Shown here in pieces: positions 36,668 through 44,401 of a stretch of 64,000 nt of DNA. Below the pieces are notes generated by a model. That model had not been told where the DNA came from and did no database searches. It was given only the letters and a program-made list of their open reading frames with translations. The stretch spans positions 17,773-81,772 of the forward strand of contig DAIDJM010000059.1 in the NCBI GenBank assembly GCA_027451405.1, in the 5' to 3' direction. How positions within the stretch are numbered: position 1 is the first letter of the stretch; every line of letters begins with the position of its first letter. The position numbers were made by a program, and so were the translations under genes. The DNA comes from Acetobacteraceae bacterium (GTDB lineage: Bacteria > Pseudomonadota > Alphaproteobacteria > Acetobacterales > Acetobacteraceae).

Positions 36668-37947
36668 TGCGATTCAAGAACATGAAGAGGCAGTGGCGTG
36701 TTGCTTTGGATATCGCTCAGCCGGTCGAACTGCCCCAGATAATGGTCGAGAGCCCGTTCCCAGGCATCGTCATCCGGCTCTCCCCAGCGGGCGCGATATT
36801 CGGGACTACTCGGATAGGCGAACAGCGGCACGGGATCGTTGGCCCACACCCCCTGGCTTCGCAGCCGGTCGCGCCACCGGCCGATCATCGCGGGATCGTC
36901 CGACTCGGTCGCGATCAGGTTAGCCTGCACGAAGGGAACATGGTTTCTGGCATGGACGAGCCGTTCGGTAAGCGCCTCGGTGCTCATCCGGCAATCCTTG
37001 TCCAGCACGGCGCGGCCGGCTTCGGTCAGGCTCTCGACGCCGGCTTCGATGGAAACGCATCCCGAGCGGCCGAGCTTTTCGATCATGGCAGGCTTCCAAA
37101 GATCGAGCCGGGTTTGGATGCCATACTGGATTTTGCGTTCGGCGAGCGCATCGAGCAGCGCCGAATTCGGTAGAAAAATCTCGTCTATGAAATAGAGGTA
37201 GGCGACCCCGGCTTCCACAAGTCTGTCGACCTCCGCGAGGATCGCGGGCAAATCGCGGCGGCGGTAGTTGTCACGAAAGTCGATTTTTGAACAGAATGTA
37301 CAAGCGTAGGGGCAACCGCGCGACGATTCGGTTTCAGCACCAAGGCCATGAGGGGCGGTATCGAAACGGTGATGGTGGTGCGTATGTGCCGCAATCCATT
37401 GCGCGGGCCAGGTCAGCGGCGGCAGGTGGCGGAAATGGGCCATCTGGGGCCGGCCGGTCACCCGCAATCCTCCGTCACGGTCCAGGCGTGCGGTTCCGGG
37501 GATGTCCGCCCACGCGCCTTGTTGCGCTAAAGTGACAAGCGTTTCTTCGGGTTCGCCCCGGATCACGTAGTCGACGTCAAGCTTGCGCAGGCAGGCGCCT
37601 GGCGTCGCCGACCCGTGCGGGCCGATGGCGACGAGCAGGCCCCCGCGGCGATCGAGCGCCGCGACAAAATCGCGCGGCGACCGCAATTCCGGTGGAGGAC
37701 AACGCCAGAAAAGATAGGACGGAGCCGTGGTCACGACGGTCATCGCCGGCGCAAACCCTGCCACGCGATCCGCGAGTTCAGGGTTGGTGAGGCCGTCATA
37801 TTGCCCGTCCAGCAAGAGCACCTCGTGCCCGGCGCGCTCGAGCAGCAGGCCAGCGGCGCCGAGTTCGAGCGGCAGATGCGGCTCCTGGCAGCCGAAATAA
37901 ATGCTGCCGGTGAAATCCCATGCCGGATTGACCAGGGCAATTCTCAC
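36643..37947 (-). CDS. B12-binding domain radical SAM protein
   Basis: A 434-aa enzyme. The N-terminal cobalamin-binding-like domain has IALVNPAWDF, PHLPLELGAAGLLLERAG and VIRGEPEETL. The radical SAM core has CPYACTFC, Cys212, Cys216 and Cys219 ligating the [4Fe-4S] cluster, followed by YLYFIDEIFLPN. Members methylate or rearrange carbon centres in complex metabolites. The GTG start overlaps the epimerase stop (GTGA). Embedded among epimerases and glycosyltransferases, it probably modifies a sugar or lipid of the glycan. I recall a rhizobial B12/radical SAM family with similar neighbours, unverified. Confidence 0.85.
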   Translation of the reverse strand: MRIALVNPAWDFTGSIYFGCQEPHLPLELGAAGLLLERAGHEVLLLDGQYDGLTNPELADRVAGFAPAMTVVTTAPSYLFWRCPPPELRSPRDFVAALDRRGGLLVAIGPHGSATPGACLRKLDVDYVIRGEPEETLVTLAQQGAWADIPGTARLDRDGGLRVTGRPQMAHFRHLPPLTWPAQWIAAHTHHHHRFDTAPHGLGAETESSRGCPYACTFCSKIDFRDNYRRRDLPAILAEVDRLVEAGVAYLYFIDEIFLPNSALLDALAERKIQYGIQTRLDLWKPAMIEKLGRSGCVSIEAGVESLTEAGRAVLDKDCRMSTEALTERLVHARNHVPFVQANLIATESDDPAMIGRWRDRLRSQGVWANDPVPLFAYPSSPEYRARWGEPDDDAWERALDHYLGQFDRLSDIQSNTPLPLHVLESQCHHAPCC

Positions 37948-39011
37948 GACGCGGCGTCCAGAGCCGGCGCGATCGCAGCGCCGAAATGCGCCGCGAGACG
38001 CGCAACCCCCCTCCGCCATCCGATCGGTGAAGGCAGTCCCAGAGCTGCGCGTGCTGCGCGCGTGTCCGCAACAAACCATTTCTGGTCGCCCTGGCGCCAA
38101 TTTGCGAACGCGATATCGACCGGCCGGCCAAGCAAATCGGCGATATGCAGGGTGAGCGCCCGCAGGCTGACCGCATTGGCGGGTCCACCCCCGAGATTGA
38201 AGGCCTGCCCCGTCACCTGGTCAATGCGATGCCATGCCGCTTCGTACGCCGCCACCGCGTCGGTGACATGCAGGATGTCGCGCACTTGCCAGCCATCGCC
38301 ATAAAGGGTCAGAGGATCCCCGGCGATGGCACGGAGCAGGAAATGGGCAACCCAGCCCTGGTCCTCGGTGCCGAGTTGGCGCTCGCCGTAGATGCAGCTC
38401 ATCCGCAGAACCGTGGTTTTTAGCCCGAAACTACGCGCATAATCCAGAACGTACTGGTCGGCGGCGCCTTTGCTGCAGCCATAGGGTGTGTGGAAGTCGA
38501 GCGGGCGGGTTTCGGCGATGCCCGCTTCGGCAAGCAGGGCATCGCGCGGCGCGTAGCCGGCTTCGGTGCGGATGCAGTCAAGATCGGCCAGATCACCATA
38601 GACTTTGTTTGTGCTGGCAAAGATGAGGGGTGCGCTCGGGTTGTGCTTGCGAAGGATTTCGAGCAAGCGCAGGGTGCTCGCGGCATTGACCGCGAAATCC
38701 TGTTCCGGCGTCACCAGGCTCGTGGTCACGGCAACTTGCGCCGCAAGGTGAAAGACGCAGGCGGCGTTGGCCGCCGCATCCTCGAGGGCGGCGGTGTCGC
38801 GGACATCCGCCACGGCGAAAGCAATGCGCGACCGGTGCCGGCCCGCAAGCCAATCACGATTCCGCTCGACGCCAGGCCGACATAGTGAGTCGTAAATCAG
38901 GATCGGATGGCCTGCGCCGGCGAGCCGGTCGGCAAGGTTGCAACCGATGAAACCGGCGCCACCGGTGATCAGGATCGGGCGCGGGCCGATCGACACCGGA
39001 ACAACGCTCAT
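37944..39011 (-). CDS. NAD-dependent epimerase/dehydratase (SDR), CDP-sugar epimerase-like
   Basis: A 355-aa extended SDR. NAD site ILITGGAGFIGCNLADRLAG, VFHLAAQVAVTTSL, the substrate Thr region STNKVYGD, catalytic YGCSK and VLRMSCIYGERQLGTEDQGW. The last string resembles CDP-paratose 2-epimerase and related enzymes, so a nucleotide-sugar C2 epimerisation is plausible. Its ATG overlaps the stop of the first epimerase gene (ATGA). Upstream codons in frame are shadow sequence. Confidence 0.85.
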   Translation of the reverse strand: MSVVPVSIGPRPILITGGAGFIGCNLADRLAGAGHPILIYDSLCRPGVERNRDWLAGRHRSRIAFAVADVRDTAALEDAAANAACVFHLAAQVAVTTSLVTPEQDFAVNAASTLRLLEILRKHNPSAPLIFASTNKVYGDLADLDCIRTEAGYAPRDALLAEAGIAETRPLDFHTPYGCSKGAADQYVLDYARSFGLKTTVLRMSCIYGERQLGTEDQGWVAHFLLRAIAGDPLTLYGDGWQVRDILHVTDAVAAYEAAWHRIDQVTGQAFNLGGGPANAVSLRALTLHIADLLGRPVDIAFANWRQGDQKWFVADTRAARAALGLPSPIGWRRGVARLAAHFGAAIAPALDAAS

Positions 39012-40114
39012 GCAACGAGGCCGCGCATCTCGAGTTCGCGGCGGGCTTCCGCAACACGGTCGACGGCCTGCTGGGAGCGGACCCAGTCGGCGAGTTCGGG
39101 CAGGCTGTCCTCGAAGCCGCGGCGGGGCGCAAACCCGAGCGTCTGCCGGGCCTGCGTGATGTCGGCGAAGCAATGGCGGATGTCACCCGCGCGGGCCCGA
39201 CCGGTGATTTCGGGAGCGATCTGGGGACGTTCCATGGCAGATGCGAACCGTTCAGCGACTTCGGCGATGCTGACGTGCCGGCCGCTTCCAATGTTGAAGA
39301 CCCTGCCAGGTGCCGCTTCGTGGCGGAGCGCCAGGGTGAAGGCATGCGCGACATCGGCGACATGGACGAAATCGCGTTGCTGCCGGCCATCCTCGAAGAT
39401 CATCGGACGCTGCCCGTTCAGCAGCCGCGAGGCGAAAATCGCGAGCACGCCGGTGTAGGGATTGGAAAGTGCCTGACCGGCGCCATAGACATTGAAAAGC
39501 CGTAGCGCCACGGCTTCCATCCCGTAGGCCGCCGCCACGGTCATCACCAATTTTTCCTGCATATACTTCGTCATCGCATAGACCGACGCCAGATGGACGG
39601 GCTTGCTCTCGGGCGTAGGCACAGGCGTGAGCGGCTTGCCCATTTCGTCACAAGGATCCCAGCCCGAACCTGCGGGAGGCCGCGTTGCGTCCTCGATCCT
39701 TTGTCCCGCATCGGTGACGTAAAGCCCCTCCCCGTAGACGCTCATCGACGACGCCACGACGATGCGCTGCACGGGATTTTCGAGAAGTGCCTGCATCAGC
39801 ACGGCGGTGCCGAGATCGTTGCTGGAGACGTAGCGGTCGATGGAATACATGCTCTGGCCGACACCGACCTCGGCCGCGAGATGGATCACACGATCGATAC
39901 CGCGCAGCGCCCTGCGGACCAGCGCCTCGTCGCGAATGTCACCCTCGTGGAAGTCGACCTCTTCCAGGAGTTCGCGACGGCTTGCCGCAGCGCCGTGAAC
40001 CTGTTCGATCAGGCTGTCGAGGACCCGAACATTGCATCCTTGCTGCAATAAGGCGCGCACCACATGCGTGCCGATGAAGCCGGCGCCTCCGGTGACCAGG
40101 ACAGTTCCGGCCAT
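39008..40114 (-). CDS. NAD-dependent epimerase/dehydratase (SDR), UDP-glucose 4-epimerase-like
   Basis: First gene of the operon. A 368-aa extended SDR: VLVTGGAGFIGTHVVRALLQ, RVIHLAAEVGVGQSM, SSMSVYGEG, catalytic YAMTK, LRLFNVYGAGQALSNPYTGV and FEDGRQQRDFVHV. The insert PAGSGWDPCDEMGKP (about residues 152-166) is unusual for GalE and points to another nucleotide-sugar substrate. GGAGG lies 6 bases before the ATG. The operon promoter should lie between here and the repeat about 130 bp upstream. Confidence 0.87.
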   Translation of the reverse strand: MAGTVLVTGGAGFIGTHVVRALLQQGCNVRVLDSLIEQVHGAAASRRELLEEVDFHEGDIRDEALVRRALRGIDRVIHLAAEVGVGQSMYSIDRYVSSNDLGTAVLMQALLENPVQRIVVASSMSVYGEGLYVTDAGQRIEDATRPPAGSGWDPCDEMGKPLTPVPTPESKPVHLASVYAMTKYMQEKLVMTVAAAYGMEAVALRLFNVYGAGQALSNPYTGVLAIFASRLLNGQRPMIFEDGRQQRDFVHVADVAHAFTLALRHEAAPGRVFNIGSGRHVSIAEVAERFASAMERPQIAPEITGRARAGDIRHCFADITQARQTLGFAPRRGFEDSLPELADWVRSQQAVDRVAEARRELEMRGLVA

Positions 40115-40243
40115 GCAACCTCCGCTACGCTCGGAAATGATGCGAGCCCGAGCGGTCAGCAGCAAACCTTTGTAAGTTGAAGATGTTCCTTCACATCGCC
40201 GCGACCGGAGGGACCGGTGATCGGGGCGCGGCGGACTTGGGTT

Positions 40244-40308
40244 GGCCTCCGGCGAGCAGAGGCTCCGCCTCTGCACTCCGCTGGGGCCATCAGGCCCCAG
40301 ACCCCCTT
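40244..40308. repeat. Partial GGGGTCTGGGGCC-family repeat upstream of the glycan operon
   Basis: GGCCTCCGGCGAGCAGAGGC at the left and CTGGGGCCATCAGGCCCCAG at the right. Only one core is present. It lies between the operon start and the end of gpmI. Confidence 0.65.
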
Positions 40309-40381
40309 TCTTCAGAAACCCGCCTCTCGTCGCACTGTGGATGCAAAACCGGGGAAAAGCCCCGCCTGCCAAACACCCGTT

Positions 40382-41911
40382 CTAACGCGCGGCGCAGATG
40401 GCCGGTTCGATCAGCGACCGTCCGGTCATGGCCGGCGGAATATCGAGCCCCATCAGTTCCAGCAGGGTCGGCGCAAGATCGCAGAGCCGTCCGTCATGCA
40501 GCCCGACAGAACCCGCGCCGTGCAAAAACACCGGCACGGGGTTCGTGGTATGCGACGTGTGCGGTCCGCCGGTCTCGGGATCGCGCATCAGCTCGCAATT
40601 GCCGTGGTCGGCCGTCACGAGAATCGCGCCGCCCGCCGCGTCGATCGCGCGCGCGATCCGTCCCAGCCCCTCATCGACCGTCTCGACTGCGCGGATCGCC
40701 GCGTCGAGGTCGCCGGTATGCCCGACCATGTCGGGATTGGCGTAATTGAGCACGATGAGATCGTATTGTCCGGAGCCGATCGCAGCCACCGCGCGATCCG
40801 TCAGTTCCGGGGCCGACATTTCCGGCTGCAGATCGTAGGTGGCCACTTTCGGCGAGGGAACCAGGATGCGGTCTTCGCCCGCGTAGAGCGTTTCCTTCCC
40901 GCCGTTGAGAAAATAGGTGACGTGAGGGTATTTCTCGGTCTCCGCCATGCGAAGCTGCCGGCGTCCGGCGGACGCCACCACCTCTCCCAGAAGCTGGTCG
41001 AGCGGCTGGGTCGGAAAAATCACGCCCATGCGCGCGGCGAGCGCGTCGCTGTAGCGCGTCATGCCGGCGAACGCCGAAAGTTCGGGCAGGCGGGCGCGGG
41101 GAAAACCGTCGAAAGCAGGATCGGTGAGGCTGGCCAGCAGCTCGCGCACGCGATCCGCACGGAAGTTGAAACACAACAGCGAATCGCCGTCTTTCATTCC
41201 GTCATAGGCGCCGACCACGGCGGGAGCGATGAATTCGTCGGTCGTGCCTTCCGTGTAGGCCGCTTCGATCACCTGGCCGGGACTGGAGAATCGCGGCGCT
41301 TCGGCGAGCGCGATCGCGCGCCACGCGCGCTCCACACGGTCCCAGCGCTTATCGCGGTCCATCGCGTAGTAGCGGCCCGACACGGTGACGATGCGGGCGT
41401 TCTCGGGCAACGCCTCGGTGAGTTCCCGCAGGAAACCCGCCGCCGTCTGCGGACCCGTATCGCGTCCGTCGGTGAAGGCATGCACGGCGACCGCCAGTCC
41501 GGCATCGGTCAGGATGCGCGCCAGCGCCACCGCATGATCCTGGTGCGAATGGACGCCGCCATCCGAGACGAGACCGCACAAATGACAGACGCCGCCGCGT
41601 TTCCGCGTGGCCTCGATGAGCGAGCGCAGCGCCGGCGCCTCCGCCAGACGCCCGTCGCGCACGGCGTTACCGATCCGCACCAACTCCTGCTCGACCACGC
41701 GGCCCGCACCGATATTGAGGTGCCCCACTTCGGAATTGCCCATCTGGCCCTCCGGCAATCCGACATCGTTGCCGGATGTGTGCAGGAAGGCCCGCGGCGA
41801 GTTTTGCCAGAGCCGGTCGAAATTGGGCTTGCGCGCGAGGGCGACGGCATTGTCGGCGGACTCTGCGCGCCAGCCGAATCCGTCGAGGATGACGAGCATC
41901 ACGGGTTTCAT
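40382..41911 (-). CDS. gpmI: 2,3-bisphosphoglycerate-independent phosphoglycerate mutase
   Basis: Interconverts 3- and 2-phosphoglycerate in glycolysis/gluconeogenesis. 509 aa, normal length. Alkaline-phosphatase-like metal sites: VMLVILDGFGWR and the nucleophile Ser in PEGQMGNSEVGHLNIGAGR; HSHQDH, FNFRADR, NYANPDMVGHTGD and VTADHGNCE. The ATG overlaps the maeB stop (ATGA), and GGAGG 9 bases upstream belongs to an intergenic-type repeat that lies inside the maeB reading frame. Confidence 0.97.
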   Translation of the reverse strand: MKPVMLVILDGFGWRAESADNAVALARKPNFDRLWQNSPRAFLHTSGNDVGLPEGQMGNSEVGHLNIGAGRVVEQELVRIGNAVRDGRLAEAPALRSLIEATRKRGGVCHLCGLVSDGGVHSHQDHAVALARILTDAGLAVAVHAFTDGRDTGPQTAAGFLRELTEALPENARIVTVSGRYYAMDRDKRWDRVERAWRAIALAEAPRFSSPGQVIEAAYTEGTTDEFIAPAVVGAYDGMKDGDSLLCFNFRADRVRELLASLTDPAFDGFPRARLPELSAFAGMTRYSDALAARMGVIFPTQPLDQLLGEVVASAGRRQLRMAETEKYPHVTYFLNGGKETLYAGEDRILVPSPKVATYDLQPEMSAPELTDRAVAAIGSGQYDLIVLNYANPDMVGHTGDLDAAIRAVETVDEGLGRIARAIDAAGGAILVTADHGNCELMRDPETGGPHTSHTTNPVPVFLHGAGSVGLHDGRLCDLAPTLLELMGLDIPPAMTGRSLIEPAICAAR

Positions 41912-44295
41912 GGCATTCTACCTCCGGCGGCCAGGGCGCCGCCCTGGATCCGCTGGGGCCAACGGGCCCCAGACCCCATTCCCATCGGTTGAGCGCCCGT
42001 TTCCCGGGGGCTCGACAAGGTCCCCCGTCCGCCGGACGCATCGACCGACACCAAAGCGGTCAAATTCGCGATGCCGCGCGCCGTCACGCTCGGCACCAGC
42101 ACATGAATGGGCTTGCACATCCCAAGCAGCATCGGTCCCACCGGCAGCCCGTCGGCCGCTGCCTTCAGCAGCGTGAACGCGATGTTCGCCGCGTCGAGAT
42201 TGGGCAGGATCAGCAAATTCGCCGTGCCCGCAAGCCGGCTGTCGGGCACGGCGCGCTCGCGGATCGCCTCCGACAGCGCCGCATCCGCATGCATCTCCCC
42301 ATCCACTTCGAGCTCCGGCGCGCGCGCCCGGATGAGCGCCAGCGCCGCGCGCATCTTGCGCGCCGAGGGCGACCGGCTGGCTCCGAAACTCGAGTGAGAC
42401 AGCAAGGCGATTTTCGGCGTGAGACCGAATCCGCGCACCGCGTCGGCGGCCAGCAGCGTCATTTCCGCGACCTCGTCCTCGTCGGGATCGACATTCATGT
42501 GCGTGTCGCACATGAAGATCGCGCCGCTTTGCAGGATCACCGCCGAGAGCGCGAATACGCGCGTCACGTCCGGCCGGCGCGGAATGATCGGCAGCATATA
42601 GGCCATCTGCCGCCACCAATCGCCGGTGCCGCCGCACAGCGCGGCGTCCGCCTGCCCGGTATGCAGCAGCATCGCGGCGGTGACGGTCGGGCGGTTGCGG
42701 ATGCGGCGCGCCGCGGCGTCGGGCGGCACGCCGCGGCGCCCGACCAGCGCCTGATAGGGCGCCACGAGACCATCATAGACGCCGCCATCGAGGCTCGGAT
42801 CGAGCACCTGCACATCGTCGCCGATCCGCAGGCGCAACGCCAATTCGCGCACGCGCCGCGCGATCACGTCGCGGCGGCCCAGCAGCACCGGTTGCGCGAT
42901 GCCCTCGTCCAGCGCGATCTGCACCGCCCGCAGCACCCGCTCGTCCTCGCCTTCCGCATACACCACCCGCGCGGGATGCTTGCGCGCGGCCTCGAACACC
43001 GGACGCATGAGCTGGCCGGAACGGAATACGAAACGTTCGAGCGTCTCGCGGTAATGGTCGAAATCCTCGATCGGGCGCGCGGCGACGCCGCTTTCCATCG
43101 CCGCCCGCGCGACCGCGGGCGCGACATGCAGGATCAGCCGGGGATCGAACGGCTTCGGAATGATATAGCTCGGGCCGAAAATGGGGGCGCTGCCGCCATA
43201 GGCCCGCGCCACCACCTCGTCGGCCTCCATGCGGGCGAGCTCGGCGATCGCCTCGACCGCGGCGATCTGCATCGGCCGGTTGATGGTGCTGGCCGCGACA
43301 TCGAGCGCGCCACGGAAGATGAAAGGAAAACAAAGCACATTGTTGACCTGGTTCGGCAGGTCGCTGCGCCCGGTCGCGATGATCGCATCCGGCCGTGCGG
43401 CGCGCGCGGCGTCGGGATCGATCTCGGGGACGGGATTGGCCAGCGCGAGGATCACCGGCCGCGGCGCAAGCCGGTCCAGCCATTCCGGACGCAGTACATT
43501 CGGCGCGGAGAGGCCGAGGAAAATGTCGGCGCCCGGCAGCACGTCGGCGAGCGTGCGCGCGTCCGTGCGGCGCGCGTAACGCGCCATGTTCGGCGCCATG
43601 CCGGGATCGCGCCCCGCATACACCACGCCGGCGACGTCCGTGAGCGTCACGGCGTCCGCCGGCAGGCCCATCTCCACCAGCAGATCGACGCAGGCGAGGG
43701 CCGCCGCTCCCGCGCCGGCCGTGACCAGCCGCACCCCATCCAGCGGCTTGCCCTGCAGCAGGAGCGCGTTGCGCACCGCCGCCGCGACCGTGATCGCGGT
43801 GCCGTGCTGATCGTCATGGAACACCGGAATGCCCATGCGCGCCTGCAGCCGCGCCTCGATCTCGAAACATTCCGGGGCTTTGATATCCTCCAGGTTGATC
43901 GCGCCGAAACTCGGCTCGAGCGCCGCCACCACCTCGACGAACCGATCCGGGTCGTCGGCGCTCACCTCGATATCGAACACGTCGATCCCGGCGAACTTCT
44001 TGAACAAGGCCGCCTTGCCCTCCATCACCGGCTTGCCCGCCAGCGGACCGATCGCGCCCAGCCCCAGCACCGCCGTGCCGTTCGTGATCACCGCCACCAG
44101 ATTGCCGCGGCTCGTAAGGTCCCGTGCGGCCGCCGGATCGGCAACGATCGCCTCGCAGGCGGCGGCGACACCCGGGGAATAGGCGAGCGACAGATCGCGC
44201 TGCGTGACCATGCGCTTGGTGGGCTCGATCGCGAGTTTTCCGGGCCGCGGATGACGGTGATAGTCGAGCGCGGCTTCGCGGAAATCGGGGTCCAT
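41908..44295 (-). CDS. maeB: NADP-type malic enzyme with C-terminal phosphotransacetylase-like domain
   Basis: Converts malate to pyruvate with NADP reduction. 795 aa, the usual MaeB layout: malic domain ([70 protein letters not shown]) to about residue 430, then a phosphotransacetylase-like regulatory domain ([31 protein letters not shown]) to about 765. The final 25 or so residues ([20 protein letters not shown] plus GGRMP) are the translation of a repeat and run straight into gpmI. The ATG is preceded by a GGAGG from a second repeat, 6 bases away. Confidence 0.95.
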   Translation of the reverse strand: MDPDFREAALDYHRHPRPGKLAIEPTKRMVTQRDLSLAYSPGVAAACEAIVADPAAARDLTSRGNLVAVITNGTAVLGLGAIGPLAGKPVMEGKAALFKKFAGIDVFDIEVSADDPDRFVEVVAALEPSFGAINLEDIKAPECFEIEARLQARMGIPVFHDDQHGTAITVAAAVRNALLLQGKPLDGVRLVTAGAGAAALACVDLLVEMGLPADAVTLTDVAGVVYAGRDPGMAPNMARYARRTDARTLADVLPGADIFLGLSAPNVLRPEWLDRLAPRPVILALANPVPEIDPDAARAARPDAIIATGRSDLPNQVNNVLCFPFIFRGALDVAASTINRPMQIAAVEAIAELARMEADEVVARAYGGSAPIFGPSYIIPKPFDPRLILHVAPAVARAAMESGVAARPIEDFDHYRETLERFVFRSGQLMRPVFEAARKHPARVVYAEGEDERVLRAVQIALDEGIAQPVLLGRRDVIARRVRELALRLRIGDDVQVLDPSLDGGVYDGLVAPYQALVGRRGVPPDAAARRIRNRPTVTAAMLLHTGQADAALCGGTGDWWRQMAYMLPIIPRRPDVTRVFALSAVILQSGAIFMCDTHMNVDPDEDEVAEMTLLAADAVRGFGLTPKIALLSHSSFGASRSPSARKMRAALALIRARAPELEVDGEMHADAALSEAIRERAVPDSRLAGTANLLILPNLDAANIAFTLLKAAADGLPVGPMLLGMCKPIHVLVPSVTARGIANLTALVSVDASGGRGTLSSPRETGAQPMGMGSGARWPQRIQGGALAAGGRMP
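41921..41980. repeat. GGGGTCTGGGGCC-family repeat inside the maeB 3' end
   Basis: CCTCCGGCGGCCAGGGCGCC, then CTGGATCCGCTGGGGCCAAC and GGGCCCCAGACCCC. It is entirely within the maeB reading frame and carries the ribosome site of gpmI. Confidence 0.75.
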
Positions 44296-44300
44296 CTTTT

Positions 44301-44373
44301 GCCTCCGGCGGGCAAGGGGCGCTGCCCCTTGCATCCCCGCTGGGGCCACCGGCCCCAGACCCCTCTACTTAGG
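44301..44373. repeat. GGGGTCTGGGGCC-family repeat upstream of maeB
   Basis: GCCTCCGGCGGGCAAGGGGC, GCTGCCCCTTGC forming a local hairpin, then CTGGGGCCACCGGCCCCAG. It supplies the maeB Shine-Dalgarno and lies after the DUF4175 gene. Confidence 0.7.
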
Positions 44374-44401
44374 GGGGGCCTGAGCGCTGGGGCAAATGGG
44401 C

